The position numbers were made by a program, and so were the translations under genes. The notes below the pieces were generated by a model. The model did not search any database. It was given only the letters and a program-made list of their open reading frames with translations, and had not been told where the DNA came from. A stretch of DNA of 42,705 bases from Acidobacteriaceae bacterium (GTDB lineage: Bacteria; Acidobacteriota; Terriglobia; Terriglobales; Acidobacteriaceae): positions 1 to 42,705 of the forward strand of contig DAHUXR010000033.1 of NCBI GenBank assembly GCA_027307045.1, read 5' to 3'. Position 1 is the stretch's first letter. Each line of letters opens with the position of its first letter. Shown here piece after piece: positions 15,461-22,876 of the stretch.

Positions 15461-16345
15461 ATGAAACGCAGACTCACGCTGTTAGGTTTGTCACTGATGT
15501 TGTCGGCGATTACGGCATTCGCGCAACGGCCCATGGATGATGACGATGAACGCAGAGTCCGCATTATCCACGGTCCGGACATCGTCAATGTTACGGACGA
15601 CTCGGCCACGATCAACTGGATCACCAATTTCTCCGGCGCGAACCATGTGCGCTATCGCGTTGCCGGCAGCGACGACCAGTGGCAGTCGGCCTATCACCAG
15701 GGCGGCGGCACCAACCACTCTGTTCAACTCACGGGGCTCCAGCCCGGAAGAACTTACGAGTGGCAGATCCTCACGCGTGACGGCGACCTGCGCACCTCTG
15801 GACAGTTTCAGACACCTCGCCCCGAGTATCGGGAGGGTGACAGACGCGATGGCGATCGCGACGGCGACCGCGACGGCGACCGGCGTGACCATGACGGCGA
15901 TAGAGGCTATGACGCCCGAGATTATGGCAGCCGGGTGGCGTTATACCGCGCCAGCAACCGCCGGGGCAACTTGCATCTATACACAACGAACAGCAATGAG
16001 CAGAATAGCCGTGGCTACCATGCGGAAGGCACCTCGGGTTTCATCCTGACCTCACAGAGGCGAGGCACCGTGCCGCTTTATCGCATGCGTGGCCCTAACG
16101 GGGACATACTGCTGACCATGGACCAGGATGGGGTGGAACAGATGCGGGGTTATGGTTATCGCGATGACGGTATTTTGGGATATGTCGCACGCACGCAGAT
16201 GCCTGGTACACAAACTTTCTTTCAGTTGGTGAACCGGGATGGCAGTCTCCATTTCTTCACCACTTCTGAGCGCGAGCGCCGCCAGTTCCTTCGCAATGGA
16301 TGGCAAGAATTAGGTCCTGTCGGTTACGTCTGGACGCAGCCGTAG
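15461..16345 (+). CDS. Secreted Fn3-like plus DUF5648-like repeat protein, copy A
   Basis: Exported protein of 294 residues with a signal peptide cleaved near residue 21 (AFA-Q). An Fn3-like domain (about 35-118) has a purple-acid-phosphatase-N style core, with SATINWITNFSGANHVRYR and GRTYEWQILTRDGDLRTSG. A linker of Asp/Arg/Gly repeats follows (about 122-155). Three repeats of about 45 residues come next, each of the form xVPLYRxxxxxGxxHLYTT...GYxxxGxxGYV, resembling DUF5648. The middle copy has lost the FYTT core (ILLTM instead). Three such units could pack into a trefoil-like fold, but that is speculation. Probably a surface or extracellular binding protein, not an enzyme. The gene 370 bases downstream is a paralogue, and each has its own terminator. 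Confidence 0.75.
   Translation: MKRRLTLLGLSLMLSAITAFAQRPMDDDDERRVRIIHGPDIVNVTDDSATINWITNFSGANHVRYRVAGSDDQWQSAYHQGGGTNHSVQLTGLQPGRTYEWQILTRDGDLRTSGQFQTPRPEYREGDRRDGDRDGDRDGDRRDHDGDRGYDARDYGSRVALYRASNRRGNLHLYTTNSNEQNSRGYHAEGTSGFILTSQRRGTVPLYRMRGPNGDILLTMDQDGVEQMRGYGYRDDGILGYVARTQMPGTQTFFQLVNRDGSLHFFTTSERERRQFLRNGWQELGPVGYVWTQP
15841..15905 (+). repeat. In-gene tandem repeat encoding DGDR units
   Basis: Roughly 12-base units of the type GGCGACCGCGAC recur imperfectly within copy A and encode the Asp-Gly-Asp-Arg linker. The paralogue at 16715 has an Ala/Gly/Pro-rich linker at the same place, so the tract is a local expansion or replacement. Confidence 0.65.
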
Positions 16346-16714
16346 CGGTCGGCAACAAATCGATGAACGAATCTTTTTTCAGAAAACATGCAGCCACCCT
16401 CTTGCGGGTGGCTGTTCTTTTGGTGCGCCATTTTCCCATGTCCAGAGACAAAGGCGAAATGCCTGCGGCTCATACCAGGCACCCGAAGACATGCTTGACA
16501 CCAGCCAAATTAGGCCGAAAATCCTCGGCTTTTCCAGCAGCTCTGCTTATCCAGCTCTGAAGGTGCAACCCGCACTTGTTTACCACCTTCGAACTAAGTA
16601 AGTCTTCGCAATCGTGAGCATGCATGCCTTTTTGGCTGGTGCAGGTTTTCACGAGGAGTGCCGCTTCGTCGCGAAAATCGTCAGGCATTTTTTCTTTAGA
16701 GGGGAAGGACCGTT
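16346..16714. other. Intergenic region between the two Fn3/DUF5648-like paralogues
   Basis: A 369-base gap. It contains the terminator of copy A (listed separately). Just before copy B it contains a possible long-range pair, ATGCCT (about 16624-16629) with AGGCAT (about 16682-16687), the second arm being followed by a run of T. That arrangement could be a leader attenuator or a second terminator ahead of copy B. GGGGAAGG provides the ribosome binding site of copy B. No gene is recognised. Confidence 0.45.
16391..16420 (+). terminator. Intrinsic terminator of copy A
   Basis: CAGCCACCC (16391-16399) pairs perfectly with GGGTGGCTG (16406-16414) over a six-base loop and is followed by TTCTTTT. 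It lies 45 bases after the copy A stop codon. Confidence 0.85.
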
Positions 16715-17569
16715 ATGAAACGCACACTCACACTGTTAAGTTTGGGGCTGATGCTCTCGGCGCCAGTAGCCTTTGCGCAGAAACCGATGGACCAGGCCAA
16801 TGAGAAAGCCGTACAGATCACTCAGGGGCCCAACATCACCAACATCACCGGCAATTCCGCCACCATTAACTGGACCACGAACTCTGCCGGGGCCAACCAT
16901 GTTCGCTATCGCGTTGCGGGCAGCAACAGCGCCTGGAAATCGGCTTACGCAACTGGTGGAGGCACCAGCCACTCTCTGCAACTGACGGGCCTGGAGCCGG
17001 GCAAAACTTATGAATGGCAAATCCTGACTCGTGATGGGGATCTGCGCACAGCTGGACAGTTCCAGTCGGCCGCGACGGCCGCCGGCACCGCTCCTGATGT
17101 GAATGCGAATGGCGGCGCAGCGCCCGCAACTCAACCGGGCTCGGTCGACACCTCTGGCGGCAAGGTCCCGCTATATCGCTCCGCCAACAGCAATGGAAAC
17201 ATGCATCTCTACACCACCAACGCCGCTGAGCAGAACTCCAATGGTTTCCACGCTGAGGGCACAACTGGATACCTGCTGTCGGGCCAGGGCTCGGGCACGG
17301 TTCCTCTCTACCGCATGACCGGCAGCAATGGCGACACATTCCTCACGCAGGCCAGCAATGAACGCTCCGCCATGCAGGCGCATGGATACCGCGATGACGG
17401 CATCGTCGGCTATATCGCCAGCTCGCAGGCCCCCGGCACGCAGCCTCTTTATCGGCTCTCTAGTCCTGATGGAAGCGGGCATTTCTACACGACCGCCAGC
17501 AGCGAGAAATCGCAATTCCAGAGCCAGGGCTGGAAGGATGAAGGCATTGTAGGTTATATCTGGCAGTAG
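16715..17569 (+). CDS. Secreted Fn3-like plus DUF5648-like repeat protein, copy B
   Basis: Paralogue of the preceding gene, 284 residues. It has the same order: signal peptide cleaved near residue 21 (AFA-Q), Fn3-like domain (about 35-118, with ANHVRYRVAGS identical to copy A), linker (about 119-152), then three DUF5648-like repeats. Signature phrases are KVPLYRSANSNGNMHLYTT, TVPLYRMTGSNGDTFLT and QPLYRLSSPDGSGHFYTT. As in copy A, the central unit lacks the aromatic YTT core (FLTQ). The linker is rich in Ala, Gly, Asn and Pro instead of Asp/Arg. A good ribosome binding site (GGGGAAGG) precedes the ATG, and a separate terminator follows. The two genes are a tandem duplication whose domains are conserved while the linker is free to vary. 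Confidence 0.75.
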   Translation: MKRTLTLLSLGLMLSAPVAFAQKPMDQANEKAVQITQGPNITNITGNSATINWTTNSAGANHVRYRVAGSNSAWKSAYATGGGTSHSLQLTGLEPGKTYEWQILTRDGDLRTAGQFQSAATAAGTAPDVNANGGAAPATQPGSVDTSGGKVPLYRSANSNGNMHLYTTNAAEQNSNGFHAEGTTGYLLSGQGSGTVPLYRMTGSNGDTFLTQASNERSAMQAHGYRDDGIVGYIASSQAPGTQPLYRLSSPDGSGHFYTTASSEKSQFQSQGWKDEGIVGYIWQ

Positions 17570-17609
17570 TAGACCGCAGACAAAACTAGTTTTTGCGGAA
17601 ACCACCTGC

Positions 17610-17637
17610 AACCACCTGCAACCACAGGTGGTTTTTT
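17610..17637 (+). terminator. Intrinsic terminator of copy B with duplicated left arm
   Basis: AACCACCTG (17610-17618) pairs with CAGGTGGTT (17625-17633), followed by an uninterrupted T-run to 17637. A second copy of the left arm (ACCACCTGCA at 17601-17610) lies directly upstream, so two alternative hairpins share one right arm. Confidence 0.85.
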
Positions 17638-17679
17638 CGTGGAGTCGTCTTGCAATTATCGCGATCAGGATCGAAAAGA

Positions 17680-18126
17680 CTATTGTCTTTCTTTAAGGAA
17701 TTCCTGCGTAATCTCCGGCAGCTTCTCCCGAATCTGGCTGGGCAGCCGGTCATGGATGCGGCGGGCCTGTATGCGCGCGACATCCGCCACAACCACCGGC
17801 GCCGGTGTTGCCACCGCAACGATGAGCCACACGACGCTAAAGAAAAGGAAGCCGGCCAGAGCGATCAGCTCCAGGACGAGCGCATGCCGCGGAGAAAAAT
17901 GCCGTACCGCGCCGAAAGCCACCAGAAACATTACGGCGGAAACGCCGGCCACAATCATCAATCCAATGTCGATGGTGCGATGCAGGACCTGGCGGGAGCG
18001 GCAGTGGGCGCATTCGGCAAGATGCGCTTCATAGTCGCCGCGCATCTCCGACGCCAAACCTGAGATATCGTACCGCCAGCCGGCGAGAATGTCCCCAACC
18101 ACGCGATCACTGCACATATTGCTCAT
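17680..18126 (-). CDS. Membrane protein with anti-sigma-like zinc finger
   Basis: A 148-residue protein. The N-terminal cytoplasmic part shows the pattern of a zinc-binding anti-sigma (ZAS/zf-HC2) domain: Cys5, then His35-x3-Cys39-x2-Cys42 (HLAECAHC). Two hydrophobic segments (about 53-74 and 83-107) follow, then a charged C-terminal helix (VARIQARRIHDRLPSQIREKL). No sigma factor gene is adjacent, so a role as anti-sigma factor is only a family-based guess. ATG at 18126 is used; Met4 is an alternative. It lies downstream of the metallo-hydrolase gene on the same strand, but a terminator-like hairpin separates them. Confidence 0.6.
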   Translation of the reverse strand: MSNMCSDRVVGDILAGWRYDISGLASEMRGDYEAHLAECAHCRSRQVLHRTIDIGLMIVAGVSAVMFLVAFGAVRHFSPRHALVLELIALAGFLFFSVVWLIVAVATPAPVVVADVARIQARRIHDRLPSQIREKLPEITQEFLKERQ

Positions 18127-18150
18127 CGACTTGCCTGAACTGCTAAATTC

Positions 18151-18178
18151 AAAAAGCCTCTAACCGCCCAATGGGCGG
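18151..18178 (-). terminator. Terminator-like hairpin between hydrolase and zinc-finger genes
   Basis: CCGCCC (18164-18169) pairs with GGGCGG (18173-18178) over a three-base loop. Reading on the minus strand, a run of five T (18155-18151) follows after an eight-base gap. It is a moderate candidate for ending the metallo-hydrolase transcript. Confidence 0.45.
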
Positions 18179-18228
18179 GCTACTTAACCTATTCTCATCC
18201 TAGATTAAGGTTCTGTACAGGTATCTTC

Positions 18229-19032
18229 TCACCCCAGGCAGAGAGGCTGCAATGGGTGGTCCTGCTGGGCCAGGGTCAGGGCGCAGGACTGGAAAAGGTT
18301 CAACTTCCCCCCCAGGGCCTTATTGGCGGTATCGCGGGCCACTTCAGGGTGATTGTTGTGCTCGGAAAGATGGGCCAGAACCAGGAAAGCCGCCTGACCG
18401 TCATAATCTTTTTCAAAGAATTCAGCCAGCGCCGCGTTGGAAAGATGCCCTACGCGGCTCATTACGCGTTGCTTCACCATCCAGGGATATGGGCCGTTGC
18501 GCAGCATTTCCAGGTCGTGGTTGGATTCGATCATCAACCCATCGCAGCGCCTTAGATGATCTTTCACATTGGAGGGCAGGTAGCCCAGATCGGTCACCAC
18601 GCCAATTTTTACGCCGTCGGCCTTGAAGGTAAAGCCGCAGGGATCAGCCGCGTCATGCGGGATCGTAAAAGCCGTCACGGTGATGTCGGCAATCTCAAAG
18701 CTGCGGCCCACCTGAAAATGCTCGCGCCGCTCCAGCTTGGCCGGCTTGCCTTCAGGATCTTTGGTGGCGCGCCGCCAGCTGTGGTATGTGGCCTCAGTGA
18801 TGTAAACCGGGATTTGCAGTTTGCGCGCCAGCACCTGAAGTCCGGCAACGTGGTCCTGGTGCTCGTGCGAAATCACAATGGCTTTGAGTTTTTGCGGGTC
18901 CTCGCCCGCGGTGTGCATGCGCTTGAGCGTTTCCCGGCAGGAAATGCCGGCATCCACCAGGATGCTGGCGCAGGAACTGGAAAGCACAGTGGAGTTTCCC
19001 CTGCTGCCGCTCGCCAGGACTGTCATGCGCAT
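18229..19032 (-). CDS. MBL-fold metallo-hydrolase, YycJ/WalJ-like
   Basis: Cytoplasmic metallo-beta-lactamase-fold phosphodiesterase or nuclease of about 267 residues. The start MRMTVLASGSRGNSTVL is the usual N-terminus of YycJ/WalJ proteins, so the ATG at 19032 is preferred to one six codons upstream. The metal-binding motif SHEHQDH lies near residue 55. Further ligands are suggested by FTIPHDA, the Asp in VVTDLGYL, and LAHLSEHNNHPE near the C-terminus. Relatives in Firmicutes are linked to cell-wall signalling or DNA repair; here the gene has no wal neighbours, so only the family is assigned. Confidence 0.85.
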   Translation of the reverse strand: MRMTVLASGSRGNSTVLSSSCASILVDAGISCRETLKRMHTAGEDPQKLKAIVISHEHQDHVAGLQVLARKLQIPVYITEATYHSWRRATKDPEGKPAKLERREHFQVGRSFEIADITVTAFTIPHDAADPCGFTFKADGVKIGVVTDLGYLPSNVKDHLRRCDGLMIESNHDLEMLRNGPYPWMVKQRVMSRVGHLSNAALAEFFEKDYDGQAAFLVLAHLSEHNNHPEVARDTANKALGGKLNLFQSCALTLAQQDHPLQPLCLG

Positions 19033-19120
19033 CGCCACTGAACGCAGCATAGCGGGAATCGTCTCCGCAGGGGAGTAGCAAAGTAGTTAACACGAGGAAA
19101 AGGCCGGCAAATAAAACCTC

Positions 19121-19201
19121 ACCACGGATGAACGGATAACACGGATTTATGAGATCAGAAAAAAAATACGTGAAATCAGTGTGATCCGTGAAATCAGTGG
19201 T
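19121..19201. repeat. Dispersed intergenic repeat of the ACCACGGAT type
   Basis: The block begins ACCACGGATGAACGGAT and ends ATCCGTGAAATCAGTGGT, an imperfect inverted repeat. The 12-base word GTGAAATCAGTG appears twice inside (about 19170 and 19188). This wording (ccacggatgaacacggat ... tccgtgaaatcagtggt) is familiar from intergenic regions of many soil bacteria. A related fragment, ATCCGTGTTTATCCGCGGT, occurs at about 20175-20193. Confidence 0.6.
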
Positions 19202-19226
19202 ATGGGGTTTGATTGCCCCGCGCGGT

Positions 19227-19943
19227 TTACTTCATCAGCACGTCCACCAGAGTTTCCTTTTTGTCCTCGCATTCACGATAGATCCAGACTTTGGGCGGGT
19301 CGAACCGATAACCGGCGGCGATGCGGTCCAGAATGTCTGCTACCGTGGCGTTTCTCATTTCGACGATCATCGGCGGTGAGATGACTTTTTTTGCGGTGAC
19401 CGGGCGGCGCGAGAAGTGAATATGATTTCGGCGTAGAAATGCCGTGACTTCCGGCGTGCGCCACAGAGCGGCCATCACGGCGTCAGGCCCGCGATCTTCA
19501 ATAACGCGAAATTCCCTGAGCTTCACCCGCAGCAGCCTGGCTTTAATGTCGCTATCTGCCAGGCGCACGCCGCTGGCGGGCGATTCACGCCAGTAAATAG
19601 TCTGGTGTCTGGCGGATATTTCCTGCAGGGCCGTTTCCAGCGGCTCAAAGGTGACTGGGGTTTTCATGCGATACGATTCGGTCACGCCCAGCAAGCCGCA
19701 CTCGCCACGCAGCATGATCCCGCCGCTGCGATGGGCAACATTCAGGATACGCAACATGGCCGCACCCGCCTCCATCTCATCGGCGGAAGGGGTTGGGCTG
19801 GCTTGCGCTACCGGCTTGGCCGGAGACGCTTCCGGGCCCGGTTGGGGCGCAGGTTTGCCACAACCGGAGAGCACAAGTGCCAGCAAAACGCAGCAGGGCG
19901 CGATTCGGTTATTGTTGGGGAGCGTGTGAGTAGTCATCGGCAC
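19227..19943 (-). CDS. Lipoprotein with possible STN-like C-terminal domain
   Basis: A 238-residue lipoprotein. The signal peptide ends LVLSGC (Cys28), a canonical lipobox, followed by a Pro/Ala-rich tether (residues 29-52). The folded part begins AGAAMLRILNVAHRSGG and repeats the theme of a short beta-alpha unit: VTFEPLETALQEISARHQTIYW in the middle and VEMRNATVADILDRIAAGYRF near the C-terminus. The last resembles secretin/TonB short N-terminal (STN) domains. Function unknown. The gene is alone on the minus strand between repeat fragments. Confidence 0.65.
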   Translation of the reverse strand: MPMTTHTLPNNNRIAPCCVLLALVLSGCGKPAPQPGPEASPAKPVAQASPTPSADEMEAGAAMLRILNVAHRSGGIMLRGECGLLGVTESYRMKTPVTFEPLETALQEISARHQTIYWRESPASGVRLADSDIKARLLRVKLREFRVIEDRGPDAVMAALWRTPEVTAFLRRNHIHFSRRPVTAKKVISPPMIVEMRNATVADILDRIAAGYRFDPPKVWIYRECEDKKETLVDVLMK

Positions 19944-20229
19944 AATAAGGCTTTCAGCAGGATAGCGGGAAGGATGGTGAGCCAGAAAGTAGCAACCTAG
20001 CTACGGTAGACGCCAAAGAGCGCTACCCGGTCCTGCACAAGCCTTTCAATCCAAAGCGATGGATCTTCAATTGATCTGCAGTTGATTTGGATTTTACCGG
20101 CTGCGCATTGTGAGTCTTTTGCGCCGCCACCATGAAGGCCGCAGGAGGAAACCGACCCATGCGGCTTCACACATCCGTGTTTATCCGCGGTAAGGTGTTG
20201 TTTTGTGCCTTCCGCGGCAATGTATAAAG

Positions 20230-21609
20230 CTACATATAGATCACGTAAGAGCTGTGCCAGAGCGCGCTGGGCAGGCTGCCGGGTTTACGCGAGGTCAGGA
20301 TGACGTTGTAGTCCTGCGAGACCGGAAGCGCATCGAGAAACTGAGGATCGCGGCTGTCCGGCTGGATGGTGGCGAGGTAGCGCAGAAAATCCGCCAGATG
20401 CAGGCCGCCATCGTAGCAGGAGCCAGCGTAAGAAAGATCGATGTTTTCCGTATTGAAGTGACATGCCAGCGATGCCGCCAATGAGACCGCGTGCTCATAC
20501 GCCGGTGAAGCGACGCGTCCTGGCCCAGGGTTGTCAAACACCAGACGCAATCGCCGCTCGTCTTCCCGTGTAAACTCACGCACTTTGAGCTGGCCGGTCT
20601 TGGCCGTGGCCTTCCAGTCGACAAAGCGGCCGGGGTCCTGCGGCGTGGCTTCACGGATGCGGTAGAGCTCGGTCCCGCGTCCGCGCATGAACGAAACAAA
20701 ATCTCCGGTAATCATGGGCAGAACGTCAAGAAAATCGTCCGGCTCCAGCAGCGGTGGATAGACAATGAGATCGCGCTCCAGCGCAACTTTGCGGCTCTTG
20801 GTCAGGAAAGAAAACGGAAAGCGCGTAGCAATGCTGAATCCTTCCTGGCTGTAGTGTCCGCGTTGCGGGAATGCCACTTCCAGTTCAGTGCCTGCCGTAT
20901 TTTGCGCGGCGACGTAAGTGAAATAGACAGGCCGCGTCAAAATGGGGGGCTGGAATGGCGGCGGATTTTTGCGGCTCAGCGTGTAGTCCGGCATCCGCAG
21001 CCAGCGCTTTTTTTTGGGAAAGACAAATTCGGTCTTGCTCCATTCCCAGCTGCGGCGTTGCTGCTTCTTGTCCACCGGGGTAAAGACTTTCACGGAAAAT
21101 GCCGGCATCCACAGGCGAGGATTGATCAGGTTGACGCGCAACTGTACCGGTACCCTGGCAAAAGCGTTTTTGGGTACCACCACATCCAACTCCAGCCGCC
21201 GCAGGTCCGCGGCCGAGCCGATCCCTGAAACCACAATCGCGGCCAGCATGGCCGCTTCCACAATCCACAAAAGATTGTTCGCCGTGTTGAGCGCGGCGAT
21301 ACCAATAATTACCAGGAAAACGATGTAGAAGATGCCTTCGCGCGTCAGTTCAAAGTCAAAGGCATCCTTCATGCGCGCGGCAGCCACGCGGCGCGCCAGA
21401 AAAGGCACGGTCAGCAATCCCACGATGAGAGCCAGGCACAACGCCGTAATGGCAAAAATCGACGTGGCCAGAGGATTGCCCCGCTCCCGCGCCACCGATG
21501 AAAATAACGCCGCCGCAAACGCCAACCCCAGGCCGGCTACGGCCATGAAAAAGCGCTGCCACGCTTCGCGATCAAGGCTCTCCCACGTCGATTTTAAAAA
21601 TTCACGCAT
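20230..21609 (-). CDS. DUF58 domain membrane protein
   Basis: A 459-residue protein. Two hydrophobic pairs lie near the N-terminus (about residues 20-70 and 90-135), followed by a beta-rich extracytoplasmic or cytoplasmic part. The DUF58 signature RGTELYRIREATPQDPGRFV continues into DWKATAKTGQLKVREF (about residues 320-355). DUF58 proteins usually sit with a MoxR AAA+ ATPase and a transglutaminase; neither is in this window, which is unusual. The start at 21609 is chosen over one ten codons upstream because it begins the amphipathic helix MREFLKSTWESLD. The upstream alpha/beta hydrolase gene, 95 bases away, may be cotranscribed. Confidence 0.82.
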   Translation of the reverse strand: MREFLKSTWESLDREAWQRFFMAVAGLGLAFAAALFSSVARERGNPLATSIFAITALCLALIVGLLTVPFLARRVAAARMKDAFDFELTREGIFYIVFLVIIGIAALNTANNLLWIVEAAMLAAIVVSGIGSAADLRRLELDVVVPKNAFARVPVQLRVNLINPRLWMPAFSVKVFTPVDKKQQRRSWEWSKTEFVFPKKKRWLRMPDYTLSRKNPPPFQPPILTRPVYFTYVAAQNTAGTELEVAFPQRGHYSQEGFSIATRFPFSFLTKSRKVALERDLIVYPPLLEPDDFLDVLPMITGDFVSFMRGRGTELYRIREATPQDPGRFVDWKATAKTGQLKVREFTREDERRLRLVFDNPGPGRVASPAYEHAVSLAASLACHFNTENIDLSYAGSCYDGGLHLADFLRYLATIQPDSRDPQFLDALPVSQDYNVILTSRKPGSLPSALWHSSYVIYM

Positions 21610-21703
21610 TGCTCGCCTTAGTGTGGCATAACCCCGCAAAATCCCGGTAGTGCCTAAAGTGCTTTCCAGATCGTACCGCGCCTCAGGATGAGGTCATCAC
21701 TGA

Positions 21704-22564
21704 TCACTGCTGGTCAATAAAATCAAGAACCAGCCGGTTAAACTCTTCCGGCGTCTCTTCAAAGGGAAGATGTCCCGCGCCTTCAATCACTTTGAGGTGA
21801 CAGTGCGGCAATGCCCGCTTAAGAGGCTCCGCAGAGCCAACATCCACCGCGCTGTCGCGGCTTCCCCAGATCAAAAGAGACCGGGCTTTGATGCGCGGGA
21901 TCGCTGCGCGCAAGGTAGTCACGTCCTTTTCCCAGCTGCGCAGGGTGTTCAGGATGTTATTCACCCTTCCCGGACGCATCACGTGCGAACGGTACCCTTG
22001 CACCGTCCCAGCGGGCAGGCGGCGTGGGTCGCCATACATGCGGGCCAGCGCAATGCGATAGAGCGGACGGGAAACCGGCCACACTGTCCGCAGCAACGCC
22101 TCACCCATACAACCGTTCAAGAACCGTATCCGTCCCAAGCCCAGAGTTGACCAGGGATTGACCGGCGCAGCCAACACAAGAGAACGCACTTTTGCGCTTT
22201 GGGCGGCAAGAAGCATGGCGATTGCACCACCCCAAGAACATCCCAAAACATCCATTTCTTCCAGCTCAAGGCGCTCCAACAACGATGACACGCGATCCAC
22301 CTGTGCGGGCATGGAGCAATCGAGATCGCAGGGCGCATCGCTTTCGCCGTGGCCCGGCAGATCAACCGCATAGACGTTGTGCCGCAGTGAGAGCGCTTCC
22401 ATATTCTGCCGCCAGCAGAACGATCCGCCCAGCAATCCATGCAGCAGCAAGAGTGGCCTGCCAGCGCCGAGGCGCGAGAAGTGAATTTGGTCTCCGTTGA
22501 TCTCCGCCGTAAGTTTCTCGATGCGCATGGTATCTGAGGACAACCGCTTTTCCGTTTCGGGCAC
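21704..22564 (-). CDS. Alpha/beta hydrolase
   Basis: Predicted cytoplasmic hydrolase of 286 residues. It has the alpha/beta-hydrolase core: LLLLHGLLGGSFCW (oxyanion region, 38-51), DLPGHGESDAP (68-78), nucleophile elbow GCSWGG (Ser110), acid in LLIWGSRDSAVD (Asp237) and His265 in EGAGHLPFEE. The family covers esterases, C-C hydrolases and haloperoxidase-like enzymes, and the substrate cannot be told. ATG at 22564 is used; Met13 (22528), giving MRIEKLTAEINGD, is equally plausible. It is the first gene of the minus-strand run that continues into the DUF58 gene. Confidence 0.82.
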   Translation of the reverse strand: MPETEKRLSSDTMRIEKLTAEINGDQIHFSRLGAGRPLLLLHGLLGGSFCWRQNMEALSLRHNVYAVDLPGHGESDAPCDLDCSMPAQVDRVSSLLERLELEEMDVLGCSWGGAIAMLLAAQSAKVRSLVLAAPVNPWSTLGLGRIRFLNGCMGEALLRTVWPVSRPLYRIALARMYGDPRRLPAGTVQGYRSHVMRPGRVNNILNTLRSWEKDVTTLRAAIPRIKARSLLIWGSRDSAVDVGSAEPLKRALPHCHLKVIEGAGHLPFEETPEEFNRLVLDFIDQQ

Positions 22565-22876
22565 TCAAATAGGATGTTATCGCCTCTGTCGCTTCTGAAT
22601 GCGGGGCTCATCCAAGAAAGCCCCGCAATTTTTTAAACTCTCTCAACGGTTATGCTCCGGTTTTCTGCCAAAAAGTGGAAATACAAAAATTCACAGCAAA
22701 ATACCAATTTCAATAGCTTTTGAACATTAAAGCATTTATACTTTTGTAACTATAGGCAAACACAAAGCTTATAGCTTCCGCCGGAAAACCATATGGCATC
22801 CCAGTTGCTCCAATCTAGCCCAACCCCAGCGCTTATGCGGTTTGCGCCCGGGGTGGAGAGGTTAGGAAAGCAGCGG
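22565..22876. other. Divergent region with an orphan terminator
   Basis: A 312-base gap between the alpha/beta hydrolase (minus) and the sensor kinase (plus). A strong plus-strand terminator lies at 22601-22634 (listed separately) with no plus-strand gene before it. The rest is AT-rich (about 22640-22760), suitable for promoters, with words such as TTGAAC and TATACT but no correctly spaced pair. The kinase frame is open from 22793, but the start with a ribosome binding site is at 22877. Confidence 0.5.
22601..22634 (+). terminator. Orphan intrinsic terminator upstream of the sensor kinase
   Basis: A perfect 8-bp stem (GCGGGGCT 22601-22608, AGCCCCGC 22619-22626) with a ten-base loop is followed by AATTTTTT on the plus strand. 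No plus-strand gene precedes it, so it may be a leader attenuator of the kinase operon or the end of an unannotated antisense or small RNA. Confidence 0.7.

Noticed and set aside
18556..19041. 161-codon plus-strand frame inside the metallo-hydrolase gene
   Set aside because: Antisense shadow of a gene with intact SHEHQDH motif; no ribosome binding site or recognisable domain.
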